From NCBI GenBank assembly GCA_943914405.1, contig CALUBX010000013.1, positions 1 to 30,546 of the forward strand: DNA of 30,546 nt, written 5' to 3'. A program made the translations under genes and the position numbers. Of this stretch, positions 23,700 to 30,546 are shown one piece after another; within the stretch, counting starts at the first letter, position 1, and each line of letters starts with the position of its first letter. Source of the stretch: an uncultured Hyphomicrobiales bacterium (GTDB lineage: Bacteria > Pseudomonadota > Alphaproteobacteria > Rhizobiales > Rhizobiaceae). A model generated the notes under the pieces. The model worked only from the letters and a program-made list of their open reading frames with translations, searched no databases and had not been told where the DNA came from.

Positions 23700-24656
23700 T
23701 CATGCAAACCAAGGAGCGCATTCGGCCATTGTGACCGGAACGAATTCCCCTGCCCTGACCCTGGCAGTCCGGGAAGACGGAGCCTCGACAACTTCATAGG
23801 CCGAGGGATCGCTGAGCAGCGCCTTCAGAGCGTTGGCATTCATCTTATGGCCACCGCGATAGGAGCGATAGCAGCCGATGAACTGTGCGCCAGCTAGCGC
23901 GAGGTCGCCCACGGCATCCAGCGTCTTGTGGCGCACGAACTCGTCCTTGTAGCGAAGCCCCTCGACATTCACGACGGTGTCGTCGTCGGAGATCACCACC
24001 GAATTTTCGAGCGAAGAGCCGAGCGCATAACCCGCAGCCCACAGACGTTCGACATCACGCATGAAGCCGAAGGTACGGGCACGCGAAAGCTCACGCTTGA
24101 AGCTTTCCGCCGTCAGGTCGCCCTTCCAGCTCTGGCGGCCGATCAGCGGCGACGAGAAATCGATCTCGACCTCGAACCGGGTGCCGTCATACGGACGGAA
24201 TTCCGACCAGGAGGCCCCGGATTCGATCCGTACCGGCTTCACGACGCGAATGTAGCGGCGCTTGATGCCGAGATTGACGACACCAACCTGTTCGATCGCC
24301 TCGATGAAGGCATAGGAGCTGCCGTCCATGATCGGCATCTCAGCGCCATCCGTTTCAACGACGATGTTGTCGATGCCGAGCGCGTAAAGGGCCGCCATGA
24401 CGTGCTCGATGGTGGCAACCCAGCGGGCCGGCGAAGAACCGAGAATGGTGCAGAGATCGGTGGGGCCGACTTGCGCGGAAATCGCCCGGTATTCGGCGGT
24501 CGTGCCGTCGTCGAGATTGCGTGAGAATACGATGCCGGAGCCGGCTTCGGCCGGATGGAAGGTGATGCCAACCGGAGCGCCCGAATGAACGCCGGTACCG
24601 GTCAAGCTAACCGGTGCAGCGATGGTGGTCTGAAAACCGAGCAGTCCGATGGTCAT
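23700..24656 (-). CDS. lpxC: UDP-3-O-acyl-N-acetylglucosamine deacetylase
   Basis: 318 residues. It catalyses the committed step of lipid A synthesis, removing acetate from UDP-3-O-acyl-GlcNAc with a Zn ion in the cytoplasm. The zinc ligands are visible: H85 in TIEHVMAAL, H243 and D247 in RHKTLDAVGDLA, and the catalytic H270 in YRGGHKMNAN. They are shifted by five to six from E. coli numbering. The N-terminus LGFQTTIAAPVSLTGTGVHS is characteristic. I chose the ATG at 24656 with GAAGG nine bases upstream; the frame continues to an ATG at 24689 without conserved sequence. It has its own long leader and terminator, so it is likely transcribed separately from ftsZ. Confidence 0.97.
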   Translation of the reverse strand: MTIGLLGFQTTIAAPVSLTGTGVHSGAPVGITFHPAEAGSGIVFSRNLDDGTTAEYRAISAQVGPTDLCTILGSSPARWVATIEHVMAALYALGIDNIVVETDGAEMPIMDGSSYAFIEAIEQVGVVNLGIKRRYIRVVKPVRIESGASWSEFRPYDGTRFEVEIDFSSPLIGRQSWKGDLTAESFKRELSRARTFGFMRDVERLWAAGYALGSSLENSVVISDDDTVVNVEGLRYKDEFVRHKTLDAVGDLALAGAQFIGCYRSYRGGHKMNANALKALLSDPSAYEVVEAPSSRTARVRAGEFVPVTMAECAPWFA

Positions 24657-25014
24657 TCCAAATGCCTTCTTTAAGCCGGATCCCGCCAAAGATACGGGAC
24701 CCGATATTCCTTTCGAGATCCTCGGGCGGCTCCTGAACCGGATCGCCCATCAACCTCTGCTACCGTCCTACATACGCAGCGTGTTTGGACATTCCAAATC
24801 ACTGTTCGTTTCGGATTGTTACGACTTCCGCCGCGTGATCACCCTTGTTTCGCCAGCGACCGAGACCTCACAGAGAGCTACGGATAAACCGTTGATCCCG
24901 CACAATAATTACGAACGACCCTGGCGTCACATCTGTCAATATCGCTACCATGTAACGCACAAGACCCGGATCTAGTGATCCGGGTCCCATTCACGTTTGA
25001 TAACCGCTGTTAAC
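24657..25014. other. 358-base lpxC leader/intergenic region
   Basis: Gene-free stretch between ftsZ and lpxC. It holds the ftsZ hairpin (24963-24986) and presumably the lpxC promoter. The middle (about 24780-24960) is AT-richer than the surroundings. A possible minus-strand -35/-10 pair, GTGACG with TATTGT spaced 17 bases, is weak. No open frame of note and no recognised RNA was seen. Confidence 0.5.
24963..24986 (-). terminator. hairpin downstream of ftsZ
   Basis: GACCCGGATC (24963-24972) pairs with GATCCGGGTC (24977-24986), 10 bp with a 4-base loop, 28 bases past the ftsZ stop. Only a short U-rich run follows on the minus strand, so it could be a terminator or an mRNA-stabilising structure. 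Confidence 0.65.
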
Positions 25015-26820
25015 TCAGTTCGACTGGCGGCGCAGGAAGGCCGGAATCTCCAGCTGATCGTCCTCGTGATGCGCCTGCGGAACGGCCCGGCCGTGGTCGT
25101 CGAGATTGCCGCGACGCGGTGCGTAGAGGCTGGCCTCGGCCGACAGTGGACGGCGCTGCTGCAGCGCGGGAGCCGGTGCTGCCGGCTCGGCGGCGGCAAC
25201 ATCGTCCTCGTCGCGGCGACCCAGCGAGTTGGTGATCCGCTTGAGCAGGCCCATCGGGCCGCGCTCTTCCTGCACGTGCTGAACGGGCTGGGTGCGATGA
25301 TCCATCTCGGCCTTTACCACCGGCGGGAAGTCTTCCACCTTCGGCATGCGAACCGGCTCCATGACCGGCGAGATCGAAGGCGCGGCCGGCTCGTGATAGA
25401 CCGGCTGCGTCATGCGGGGGGCCGGCTGGCTGATCGCCGGGGCGGCCTGCTGCATGACAGGGGCCGGAGCCGGCTGCGGTGCGGCAGGACGCATCTGCAT
25501 CTGCGGCTGAGCTTCGGCCGGAGCCGACGCGAAGATGCGGCTCTGCGGACGGAAGGTTTCCTCGGCCTGCTGCTGCATCACGGGTTGCTGGACCGGCTGC
25601 TGCATGATCGGCTGGGGAGCCGGGGCAACATGCTGGACCGGCTGCGGAATGGCAAGCTCGCGCTCCATCTCCGCTTCGGCCTGACGGATGGTTTCAGCGA
25701 TGGGATCAACGGCCTTGGGGGCCGGCGAAAGAGGTGCCTGCATGACAGGGGCAGGCTGAACTGCGGCCGGAGCCGGAGCAACGGCCGCAGAAGGACGAAT
25801 AATCGGCTTCTGCGCCGCACGCATTTCGGCAGCACGCAGATCGATATCGGCGGCCATCCGGTCGATACCGGTCGCGACGACCGACACCCGGATGAGGCCT
25901 TCGAGCGATTCGTCGAACGTGGCACCAAGAATGATATTGGCTTCCGGATCGACTTCCTCGCGGATGCGGGTTGCCGCTTCGTCCACTTCGAACAGCGTCA
26001 GGTCGCGACCACCGGTGATGGAGATCAGCAGGCCCTGTGCGCCCTTCATCGAGGTTTCGTCGAGCAGCGGGTTGGCAATAGCTGCCTCTGCGGCCTGCAT
26101 GGCGCGGCCCGGACCCGAAGCTTCGCCGGTGCCCATCATCGCGCGGCCCATTTCGCGCATCACGGAGCGAACGTCCGCGAAGTCGAGGTTGATGAGGCCT
26201 TCCTTGACCATCAGGTCGGTGATGCAGGCGACGCCGGAGTACAGAACCTGGTCGGCCATGGCGAAGGCGTCCGCGAAGGTCGTCTTGTCATTGGCAATGC
26301 GGAAGAGGTTCTGGTTCGGGATGACGATCAGAGTATCGACCGACTTCTGCAGCTCGTTGATGCCGGCTTCTGCGAGCCGCATGCGGCGCTGGCCCTCGAA
26401 ATGGAAGGGCTTGGTGACGACGCCAACGGTCAGGATACCCTTGGAGCGGGCAGCCTGAGCCACGACAGGAGCAGCACCCGTTCCGGTGCCGCCGCCCATG
26501 CCGGCGGTGACGAAGCACATATGCGTGCCGGACAGGTGATCGACGATCTCGTCGAGGCATTCTTCGGCAGCGGCGCGACCGACTTCCGGCTGCGAGCCGG
26601 CGCCGAGACCTTCGGTGACCTGCACGCCCATCTGGATGATACGCTCGGCCTTGGTCATGGTCAGGGCCTGGGCGTCCGTGTTGGCGACGACGAAATCGAC
26701 ACCTTCCAGCCCGGCCGTGATCATGTTGTTGACGGCGTTGCCGCCGCCGCCACCGACGCCGAACACGGTAATCCGAGGCTTCAGCTCGGTGATATCAGGC
26801 TTCTGCAGCTTGATCGTCAT
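25015..26820 (-). CDS. ftsZ: cell division protein FtsZ, long-linker form
   Basis: 601 residues, far longer than E. coli FtsZ (383). The GTPase core (about 1-320) has the tubulin signature GGGTGTGAAP at 109-118, an N-terminal VFGVGGGGGNAVN loop and the T7 loop around NLDFADVRSV. A Pro/Gln/Ala/Met-rich linker of about 250 residues follows, then the conserved C-terminal peptide with EIPAFLRRQ that binds FtsA and other partners. FtsZ polymerises into the division ring. The ATG at 26820 has AAGGA eight bases upstream. It lies 82 bases after ftsA. The linker length is typical for rhizobial FtsZ. Confidence 0.97.
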   Translation of the reverse strand: MTIKLQKPDITELKPRITVFGVGGGGGNAVNNMITAGLEGVDFVVANTDAQALTMTKAERIIQMGVQVTEGLGAGSQPEVGRAAAEECLDEIVDHLSGTHMCFVTAGMGGGTGTGAAPVVAQAARSKGILTVGVVTKPFHFEGQRRMRLAEAGINELQKSVDTLIVIPNQNLFRIANDKTTFADAFAMADQVLYSGVACITDLMVKEGLINLDFADVRSVMREMGRAMMGTGEASGPGRAMQAAEAAIANPLLDETSMKGAQGLLISITGGRDLTLFEVDEAATRIREEVDPEANIILGATFDESLEGLIRVSVVATGIDRMAADIDLRAAEMRAAQKPIIRPSAAVAPAPAAVQPAPVMQAPLSPAPKAVDPIAETIRQAEAEMERELAIPQPVQHVAPAPQPIMQQPVQQPVMQQQAEETFRPQSRIFASAPAEAQPQMQMRPAAPQPAPAPVMQQAAPAISQPAPRMTQPVYHEPAAPSISPVMEPVRMPKVEDFPPVVKAEMDHRTQPVQHVQEERGPMGLLKRITNSLGRRDEDDVAAAEPAAPAPALQQRRPLSAEASLYAPRRGNLDDHGRAVPQAHHEDDQLEIPAFLRRQSN

Positions 26821-26902
26821 TGTACCTATCCTTCTTTTCCTGGCCGCATTGCCGAGCTGGCCAATTCATTGCAACTCTTCGAAGCGGAGGCTGACCTCCG
26901 GC

Positions 26903-28234
26903 TCAAAAACTTTCCTTCAACCACTGCCCCACCCTGGCGAGCCGGCCATTACCGTTGCCGAGGGAGCCGATCAGGCCGCCTTGGCCCGCATGCGTTTCGA
27001 GGTCGGCGACCTGCGGGTAGATCATCAGGCCGACGGCGGTCGAAAAGGCCGGGCCCTTGGCCGCGGCTGGAAGACCGGAGACGCCCATCGGGCGCCCGAT
27101 CCGAACATTGCGTGCGAGGATCCGGCGTGCCGTTTCCGAAAGCCCAGTCAGCTGGCTGGCTCCGCCGGTCAGCACCACCCGCTTGCCGACGATCGGGCTG
27201 AAGCCCGACTTCTGGATCCGGTCGCGGATGAGCTCCAGCGTTTCCTCGATGCGGGCACGCACGATGCGCGTCACCAGCGAGCGCGGAACCTGGGTCGGCT
27301 GGTCCCGGTCGTCCTCGCCGATCGGCGGAACCGAGATCACGTCACGCTCGTCGGCGCCGTTGGCGACGGCGGATCCGTGCACCACCTTCATGCGCTCCGC
27401 ATCCTCGATGCGGGTCGAAAGACCGCGCGCCAGATCGGTGGTGACGTGATGGCCCCCAAGGCTGATGGCGTCGGTATGAACAAGCTTGCCTTCTGCGAAA
27501 ACCGAGATCGTCGTGGTGCCGCCACCCATGTCGATGGCAGCGCAGCCCAATTCGACCTCGTCGTCCACGAGAGCCGCGAGACCGCTGGCATAGGGGGTGG
27601 CGACGATCCCTTCGACCGAAAGATGCGCCCGGTTGACGCAGAGCTCGAGGTTGCGAAGCGTCGCACGCTCCGCCGTCACCACATGCATGTCGACGCCGAG
27701 AGAATCGCCGAACATGCCGAGCGGATCGCGGATGCCGCGTTCGCCGTCGAGGGTAAACCCGGTCGGGAGAGAATGGAGCACGGCCCGGTCCTGGCGAAGC
27801 GATTGCTGGCTTGCCGCGACCAGCACCTTCTTCAAGTCCGCTGATTCCACTTCCTGGCCGCCGAGGTCGATCGTGCCGGTATAGATATCGCTGGCGACCC
27901 GTCCGGCAGACACGTTGACGATCAGGCTGTCGACAGTCAGGCCTGCCATGCGCTCTGCGGCATCCACCGCGAGCCGAACTACGCTTTCCGCAGCGTCCAG
28001 GTCTGCCACCACGCCGGACTTCACGCCCCGGGACCGCTGATGTCCGATGCCGATGATTTCCACATTGTGGGTGCGGCCGGGCAGGATCTGACTTTCCTGG
28101 CGAGGCGTCAGGCGGGCGATCATGCAGACCACCTTGGTGGACCCGATATCGAGAACCGACACGACGTGGCTCCGCTTCGACGACAGCGGCTTCATGCGCG
28201 GCAAACCGGAGTGTGAGGAACCGAAGACGCTCAC
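26903..28234 (-). CDS. ftsA: cell division protein FtsA
   Basis: 443 residues. An actin-fold ATPase that tethers FtsZ to the inner membrane. Visible elements are the phosphate-1 loop VVSVLDIGSTKVVCMIARL, a central AAIDMGGGTTTISVFAEG phosphate-2 loop, the VVLTGGASQLTGL segment, and a C-terminal amphipathic helix (RLARVGQWLKESF) for membrane binding. The GTG at 28234 overlaps the ftsQ stop as GTGA on the minus strand, implying translational coupling. An ATG 13 codons further in (28195) is the alternative. A role in the ddl-ftsQ-ftsA-ftsZ operon is clear. Confidence 0.96.
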   Translation of the reverse strand: MSVFGSSHSGLPRMKPLSSKRSHVVSVLDIGSTKVVCMIARLTPRQESQILPGRTHNVEIIGIGHQRSRGVKSGVVADLDAAESVVRLAVDAAERMAGLTVDSLIVNVSAGRVASDIYTGTIDLGGQEVESADLKKVLVAASQQSLRQDRAVLHSLPTGFTLDGERGIRDPLGMFGDSLGVDMHVVTAERATLRNLELCVNRAHLSVEGIVATPYASGLAALVDDEVELGCAAIDMGGGTTTISVFAEGKLVHTDAISLGGHHVTTDLARGLSTRIEDAERMKVVHGSAVANGADERDVISVPPIGEDDRDQPTQVPRSLVTRIVRARIEETLELIRDRIQKSGFSPIVGKRVVLTGGASQLTGLSETARRILARNVRIGRPMGVSGLPAAAKGPAFSTAVGLMIYPQVADLETHAGQGGLIGSLGNGNGRLARVGQWLKESF

Positions 28235-29154
28235 GTTTCACCTGCCTTTTTCAACGCCTTGTTTCTTGCTTCGACAGCCTCGTTTCGGCGCGTGACGGCC
28301 GCAGCCGTCAGCTCAACCGTGGTCCGGTCTTCCAGGCGAAGATCGACCGCGGCGACATCGCGCTCCAGCACGCCCTGCTCCTTTTCAAGCCGCGCCAGAA
28401 CCGCCAGCGCCTTGGACACATTGGTCTCGGGAAGCTTCAGCACCACGCCATTGTCGAGATGCAGGTCCCAGCGGCGTCCGGCGACACGGACATAGGCCTT
28501 CACGCGTCCGCGGATCTCAGGCCATGCCGCCATGTCATCAACGAACTGCGCAGCCGCCGCCTCGGCACCGCGCCCGACAAATAGCGGCAGAGATGCAAAT
28601 TTGCTGTCACGGAGAGGCGCGATCACGCTGCCGTTGCGTTCGATCAAGGAGAGGTCGGATCCATGCTGCCAGATGCCGAAGGCTTCGCGCTCTTTCAGCA
28701 TGACCTCGATCGTGCGCGGATAGACCTTGCGCACTTCGGCATTCTCGACCCAGGGCAATTCCGAAAGCTTGCGCCGCGCAGCATCCACGTCGAGAGCAAC
28801 CAGAGAGGTCGTACCATCGAGGCCCAGAAGCTGAAGGATGTCGATTTCGGACGTCTCGTTATTGCCGGACACCCGAACATCCTCGATGGCAAAGCCGACG
28901 GCAGCGGTTGTCGCCTGCGCGACATCCTGAGCATGACCGCCAAGCGACATGCCATAGAGACCGACGGAACCCATGAAGGCGAAGGTCGCCAACGTGCCGA
29001 GATGATCAGGAATGTGGATACGGCCGGTCGCAAGACTGACCCCGAAACGGAAAGCCTTCCGCAAAGGCTTCGGAAGCACGCGGCGCTCGTCACCGCCGAT
29101 ATAGGAGCTATCGGAACGACCCCGGCCGCTCCATCTTCCCATCAACGCAGACAC
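28231..29154 (-). CDS. ftsQ: cell division protein FtsQ
   Basis: 307 residues from the GTG at 29154. A basic cytoplasmic N-terminus precedes one membrane segment (around GTLATFAFMGSVGLYGMSLG), then the POTRA domain (IEDVRVSGNNETSEIDILQL) and the periplasmic FtsQ domain with LPWVENAEVRKVYP. FtsQ recruits FtsL/FtsB to the divisome. Start choice is uncertain: GGAGGA lies six bases before the GTG at 29154, whereas an ATG at 29142 forms TGATG with the ddl stop but has no near ribosome binding site. Its coding sequence overlaps the end of ddl by 13 bases with the chosen start. The charged Ala/Glu/Lys/Arg tail overlaps the ftsA start. Confidence 0.92.
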   Translation of the reverse strand: MSALMGRWSGRGRSDSSYIGGDERRVLPKPLRKAFRFGVSLATGRIHIPDHLGTLATFAFMGSVGLYGMSLGGHAQDVAQATTAAVGFAIEDVRVSGNNETSEIDILQLLGLDGTTSLVALDVDAARRKLSELPWVENAEVRKVYPRTIEVMLKEREAFGIWQHGSDLSLIERNGSVIAPLRDSKFASLPLFVGRGAEAAAAQFVDDMAAWPEIRGRVKAYVRVAGRRWDLHLDNGVVLKLPETNVSKALAVLARLEKEQGVLERDVAAVDLRLEDRTTVELTAAAVTRRNEAVEARNKALKKAGET

Positions 29155-30068
29155 GACGCGTCCTCCACCATCCAACGGACCAGATCACCGAAACTGTGGC
29201 CGGCATGAGCCGCCATTTCGGGCACCAGCGATGTGGGAGTCATGCCTGGCTGCGTATTGATCTCGAGCCAGATGATTTCACCGTCTTCCGAGAAGCGGTC
29301 GTCGTAACGAAAGTCCGACCGACTAACTCCTCGGCAACCCATTGCCTGATGCGCCTTCAGCGCCATCATTTGAATTTTTTGGTAAATATTCGGTGAAATT
29401 TCCGCAGGGATGACATGCCTTGATCCACCGGCCGCGTATTTTGCATCATAGTCGTAGAATGCAGGCCCTGTCGGAATGACCTCGGTAACACCGAGGGCCA
29501 CATCCCCCATCACCCCGCATGTGAGCTCTCGTCCGGCGACATAGCGCTCAACCATGACCCGATCGCCATAACGCCATTCCGAAGAGGTGATAACCTGGGG
29601 CGGATGAGACTGATCTTCCTTGACGATCACGACGCCGAAGGATGACCCTTCCCGCACCGGCTTCACCACATAGGGCGGCGTCATTGGGTGCTGCGTGGTG
29701 AAATCGAAGCGATTGAGCACCTGGGCTTCCGCCACTGGAATGCCAGCCGCATTTGCCACATGCTTCGCCTGCCCCTTGTCCATGGCAAGAGCCGAGGCGA
29801 GGACACCGGAATGCGTGTAGGGAATCTCCAGATATTCAAGAATGCCCTGGATCGTGCCGTCCTCACCGAACGGGCCGTGGAGGGCATTGAAGGCGACATC
29901 GGGCTTGAGGGCGCTAAGTACGGACGCAACGTCACGACCGACATCGACACGGGTGACGCGATACCCTTCCTTCTCGAGAGCATCGGCGCAGGCTGCACCG
30001 GACGACAGGCTGACAGGCCGCTCGGAGGAGAACCCTCCCATCAACACTGCCACATGCTTGTCCGTCAT
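29142..30068 (-). CDS. ddl: D-alanine--D-alanine ligase
   Basis: 308 residues, the size of DdlB. It joins two D-alanines with ATP to make the terminal dipeptide of peptidoglycan precursors. The family signatures are present: NALHGPFGEDGTIQGILE near residue 65-80, the ATP-grasp lysine region VKPVREGSSFGVVIV, and the metal/ATP site EINTQPGMTPTSLVPEMA. The ATG at 30068 has AGGAGC eight bases upstream and starts MTDKHVAVLMGGFSSER, where homologues begin. It is the first gene of the ftsQAZ operon in this window. murB and murC, which often precede it, are not immediately upstream; a plus-strand gene lies there instead. Confidence 0.96.
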   Translation of the reverse strand: MTDKHVAVLMGGFSSERPVSLSSGAACADALEKEGYRVTRVDVGRDVASVLSALKPDVAFNALHGPFGEDGTIQGILEYLEIPYTHSGVLASALAMDKGQAKHVANAAGIPVAEAQVLNRFDFTTQHPMTPPYVVKPVREGSSFGVVIVKEDQSHPPQVITSSEWRYGDRVMVERYVAGRELTCGVMGDVALGVTEVIPTGPAFYDYDAKYAAGGSRHVIPAEISPNIYQKIQMMALKAHQAMGCRGVSRSDFRYDDRFSEDGEIIWLEINTQPGMTPTSLVPEMAAHAGHSFGDLVRWMVEDASCLR

Positions 30069-30178
30069 TGATACGCTCCTGAGAAAGGGCTTCAGGTTAT
30101 GATCCGCCGCTTGCGCCAAACTTGTTGAGTGGCGACTCTCTCGCCGCTTGGCATGGGTCCATCAGTGCAGCAAAATGG

Positions 30179-30193
30179 TTAACAAATCGTTTA
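30179..30193 (-). promoter_or_regulatory. near-consensus CtrA box upstream of ddl-ftsQAZ
   Basis: Read on the minus strand, TAAA-CGATTTG-TTAACC fits TTAA-N7-TTAACC with one mismatch. It is about 110 bases upstream of the ddl start. CtrA controls division genes in several alphaproteobacteria. Motif match only. Confidence 0.35.
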
Positions 30194-30353
30194 CATTGGT
30201 TAATGATGCGCATTAAGCCACTGAAAACGCGGCTTAAATCCCATCTTGAAAAAGTTAACGCGAAGCTTCAGCCAAGGCCACCGGGCTGCACGATCGGAAG
30301 ACTCAGCATGGAGGCGGGCATGAAGATGCCTACAGCAGCGCATTTCCTTCCGG

Positions 30354-30393
30354 AAAATTGCGTTTTGTGCGTTTTAATGATCACAAAATTGCG
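30354..30393. repeat. direct repeat and palindrome cluster upstream of the 30453 gene
   Basis: AAAATTGCG occurs at 30354-30362 and 30385-30393, 31 bases apart. Between and overlapping them, TTTTGTG (30363-30369) and CACAAAA (30382-30388) form an inverted repeat. This looks like an operator about 60 bases before the start codon at 30453. Confidence 0.35.
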
Positions 30394-30452
30394 GTATGGC
30401 GGCGCCAAGCCCTCATGAGAGAGCCTGTCCAAACTTACGAATTGGAATCAGC

Positions 30453-30546
30453 ATGACAAACGCTATGTCCCCGGCGTCGTCGTCTGCTGAGCCGTTAGCG
30501 CCTGTTGCAAAGAATTCTCCTGCACGAGTCCTGACGGCCAGCCTGG
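30453..30546 (+). CDS. N-terminus of a protein, possibly an MFS (MHS-type) transporter (3' truncated by window edge)
   Basis: 31 codons, open to the window end. The ATG at 30453 has GGAA upstream. A hydrophilic Ser/Ala/Pro-rich leader (MTNAMSPASSSSAEPLAP) leads into ARVLTASL. That run resembles the point just before the first membrane helix in metabolite:H+ symporters of the major facilitator superfamily. The evidence is only a few residues, so the family is a guess; the existence of a gene is likelier than its identity. Confidence 0.4.
   Translation, partial: MTNAMSPASSSAEPLAPVAKNSPARVLTASL

Larger units (their letters stand above)
30069..30452. other. 384-base divergent control region between ddl and a plus-strand gene
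   Basis: AT-rich in two blocks (about 30170-30260 and 30340-30400). It holds the CtrA-like site at 30179-30193 and a repeat/palindrome cluster at 30354-30393. It should contain the promoter of the ddl-fts operon on the minus strand and that of the gene starting at 30453. A 98-codon open frame on the plus strand has no coding character. Confidence 0.55.

Noticed and set aside
24997..27201. Long plus-strand open frame (734 codons) opposite ftsZ
   Set aside because: It mirrors ftsZ in GC-rich DNA, is very rich in Arg/His/Gly/Leu, and has no domain; ftsZ on the other strand is unambiguous.
30122..30418. 98-codon plus-strand open frame in the ddl upstream region
   Set aside because: No ribosome binding site, no recognisable protein, and it covers the expected promoter region.
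1..30546. tRNA, rRNA, CRISPR arrays, insertion sequences or prophage genes
   Set aside because: No cloverleaf, rRNA sequence, regularly spaced repeats or transposase/integrase motifs were seen on reading both strands.

Overview
The window looks like a chromosomal segment of a GC-rich alphaproteobacterium of the order Hyphomicrobiales, most likely Rhizobiaceae (Rhizobium, Agrobacterium, Allorhizobium or relatives). The reasons are the block ddl-ftsQ-ftsA-ftsZ-lpxC-bamD-recN-ligA on one strand, an FtsZ with a very long linker and an EIPAFLRRQ tail, an intergenic two-palindrome element resembling rhizobial RIME-type repeats, a GGAAC-N16-CGTT promoter of the alphaproteobacterial general stress response type, and DUF1127 and DUF2778 proteins.

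Layout. The left edge (2-661, +) is the 3' end of a UvrD/PcrA helicase. It is followed by an AT-rich two-gene insert (675-1918, +): a Panacea/DUF4065 (SocA-like) antitoxin and an unrecognised 249-residue protein in the toxin position. Next are a zinc-independent alcohol dehydrogenase and an M20 amidohydrolase (+), facing a DUF2778 L,D-transpeptidase-like membrane protein (-) across a shared terminator. A YeeE/YedE sulfur-type transporter (-) and nicotinamidase pncA (+) diverge from a region with two identical-architecture palindromes. The branched-chain amino acid exporter azlCD (+) converges on an Xaa-Pro aminopeptidase (-). A DUF1127 small protein (+) follows, then prmA and a Sco1 copper chaperone (-). 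A chemoreceptor and CheW form a two-gene unit (+), followed by a small secreted protein under a stress-sigma-like promoter (+), creA (-), a DEDDh exonuclease (-) and a GNAT acetyltransferase (+).

The right third is the cell-envelope and division cluster, all on the minus strand. In transcription order it runs ddl, ftsQ, ftsA, ftsZ (overlapping or closely spaced, one operon), lpxC (own leader and terminator), then bamD-recN-ligA. Ddl makes the D-Ala-D-Ala unit of peptidoglycan. FtsQ, FtsA and FtsZ build the divisome, LpxC commits UDP-GlcNAc to lipid A, and BamD assembles outer-membrane proteins. RecN and LigA serve DNA repair and replication. The window ends in the first codons of a plus-strand gene, possibly an MFS transporter.

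Most of the window is ordinary core genome. The parts that best repay a second look are the Panacea pair with an unassigned toxin candidate, the tandem palindromic operators at 7611-7657, the stress-type promoter with its orphan secreted protein at 16317-16704, and two leaders (M20 amidohydrolase and ligA) whose ribosome binding sites sit inside hand-folded hairpins. All structure and motif calls were made by eye, without any search or folding program.
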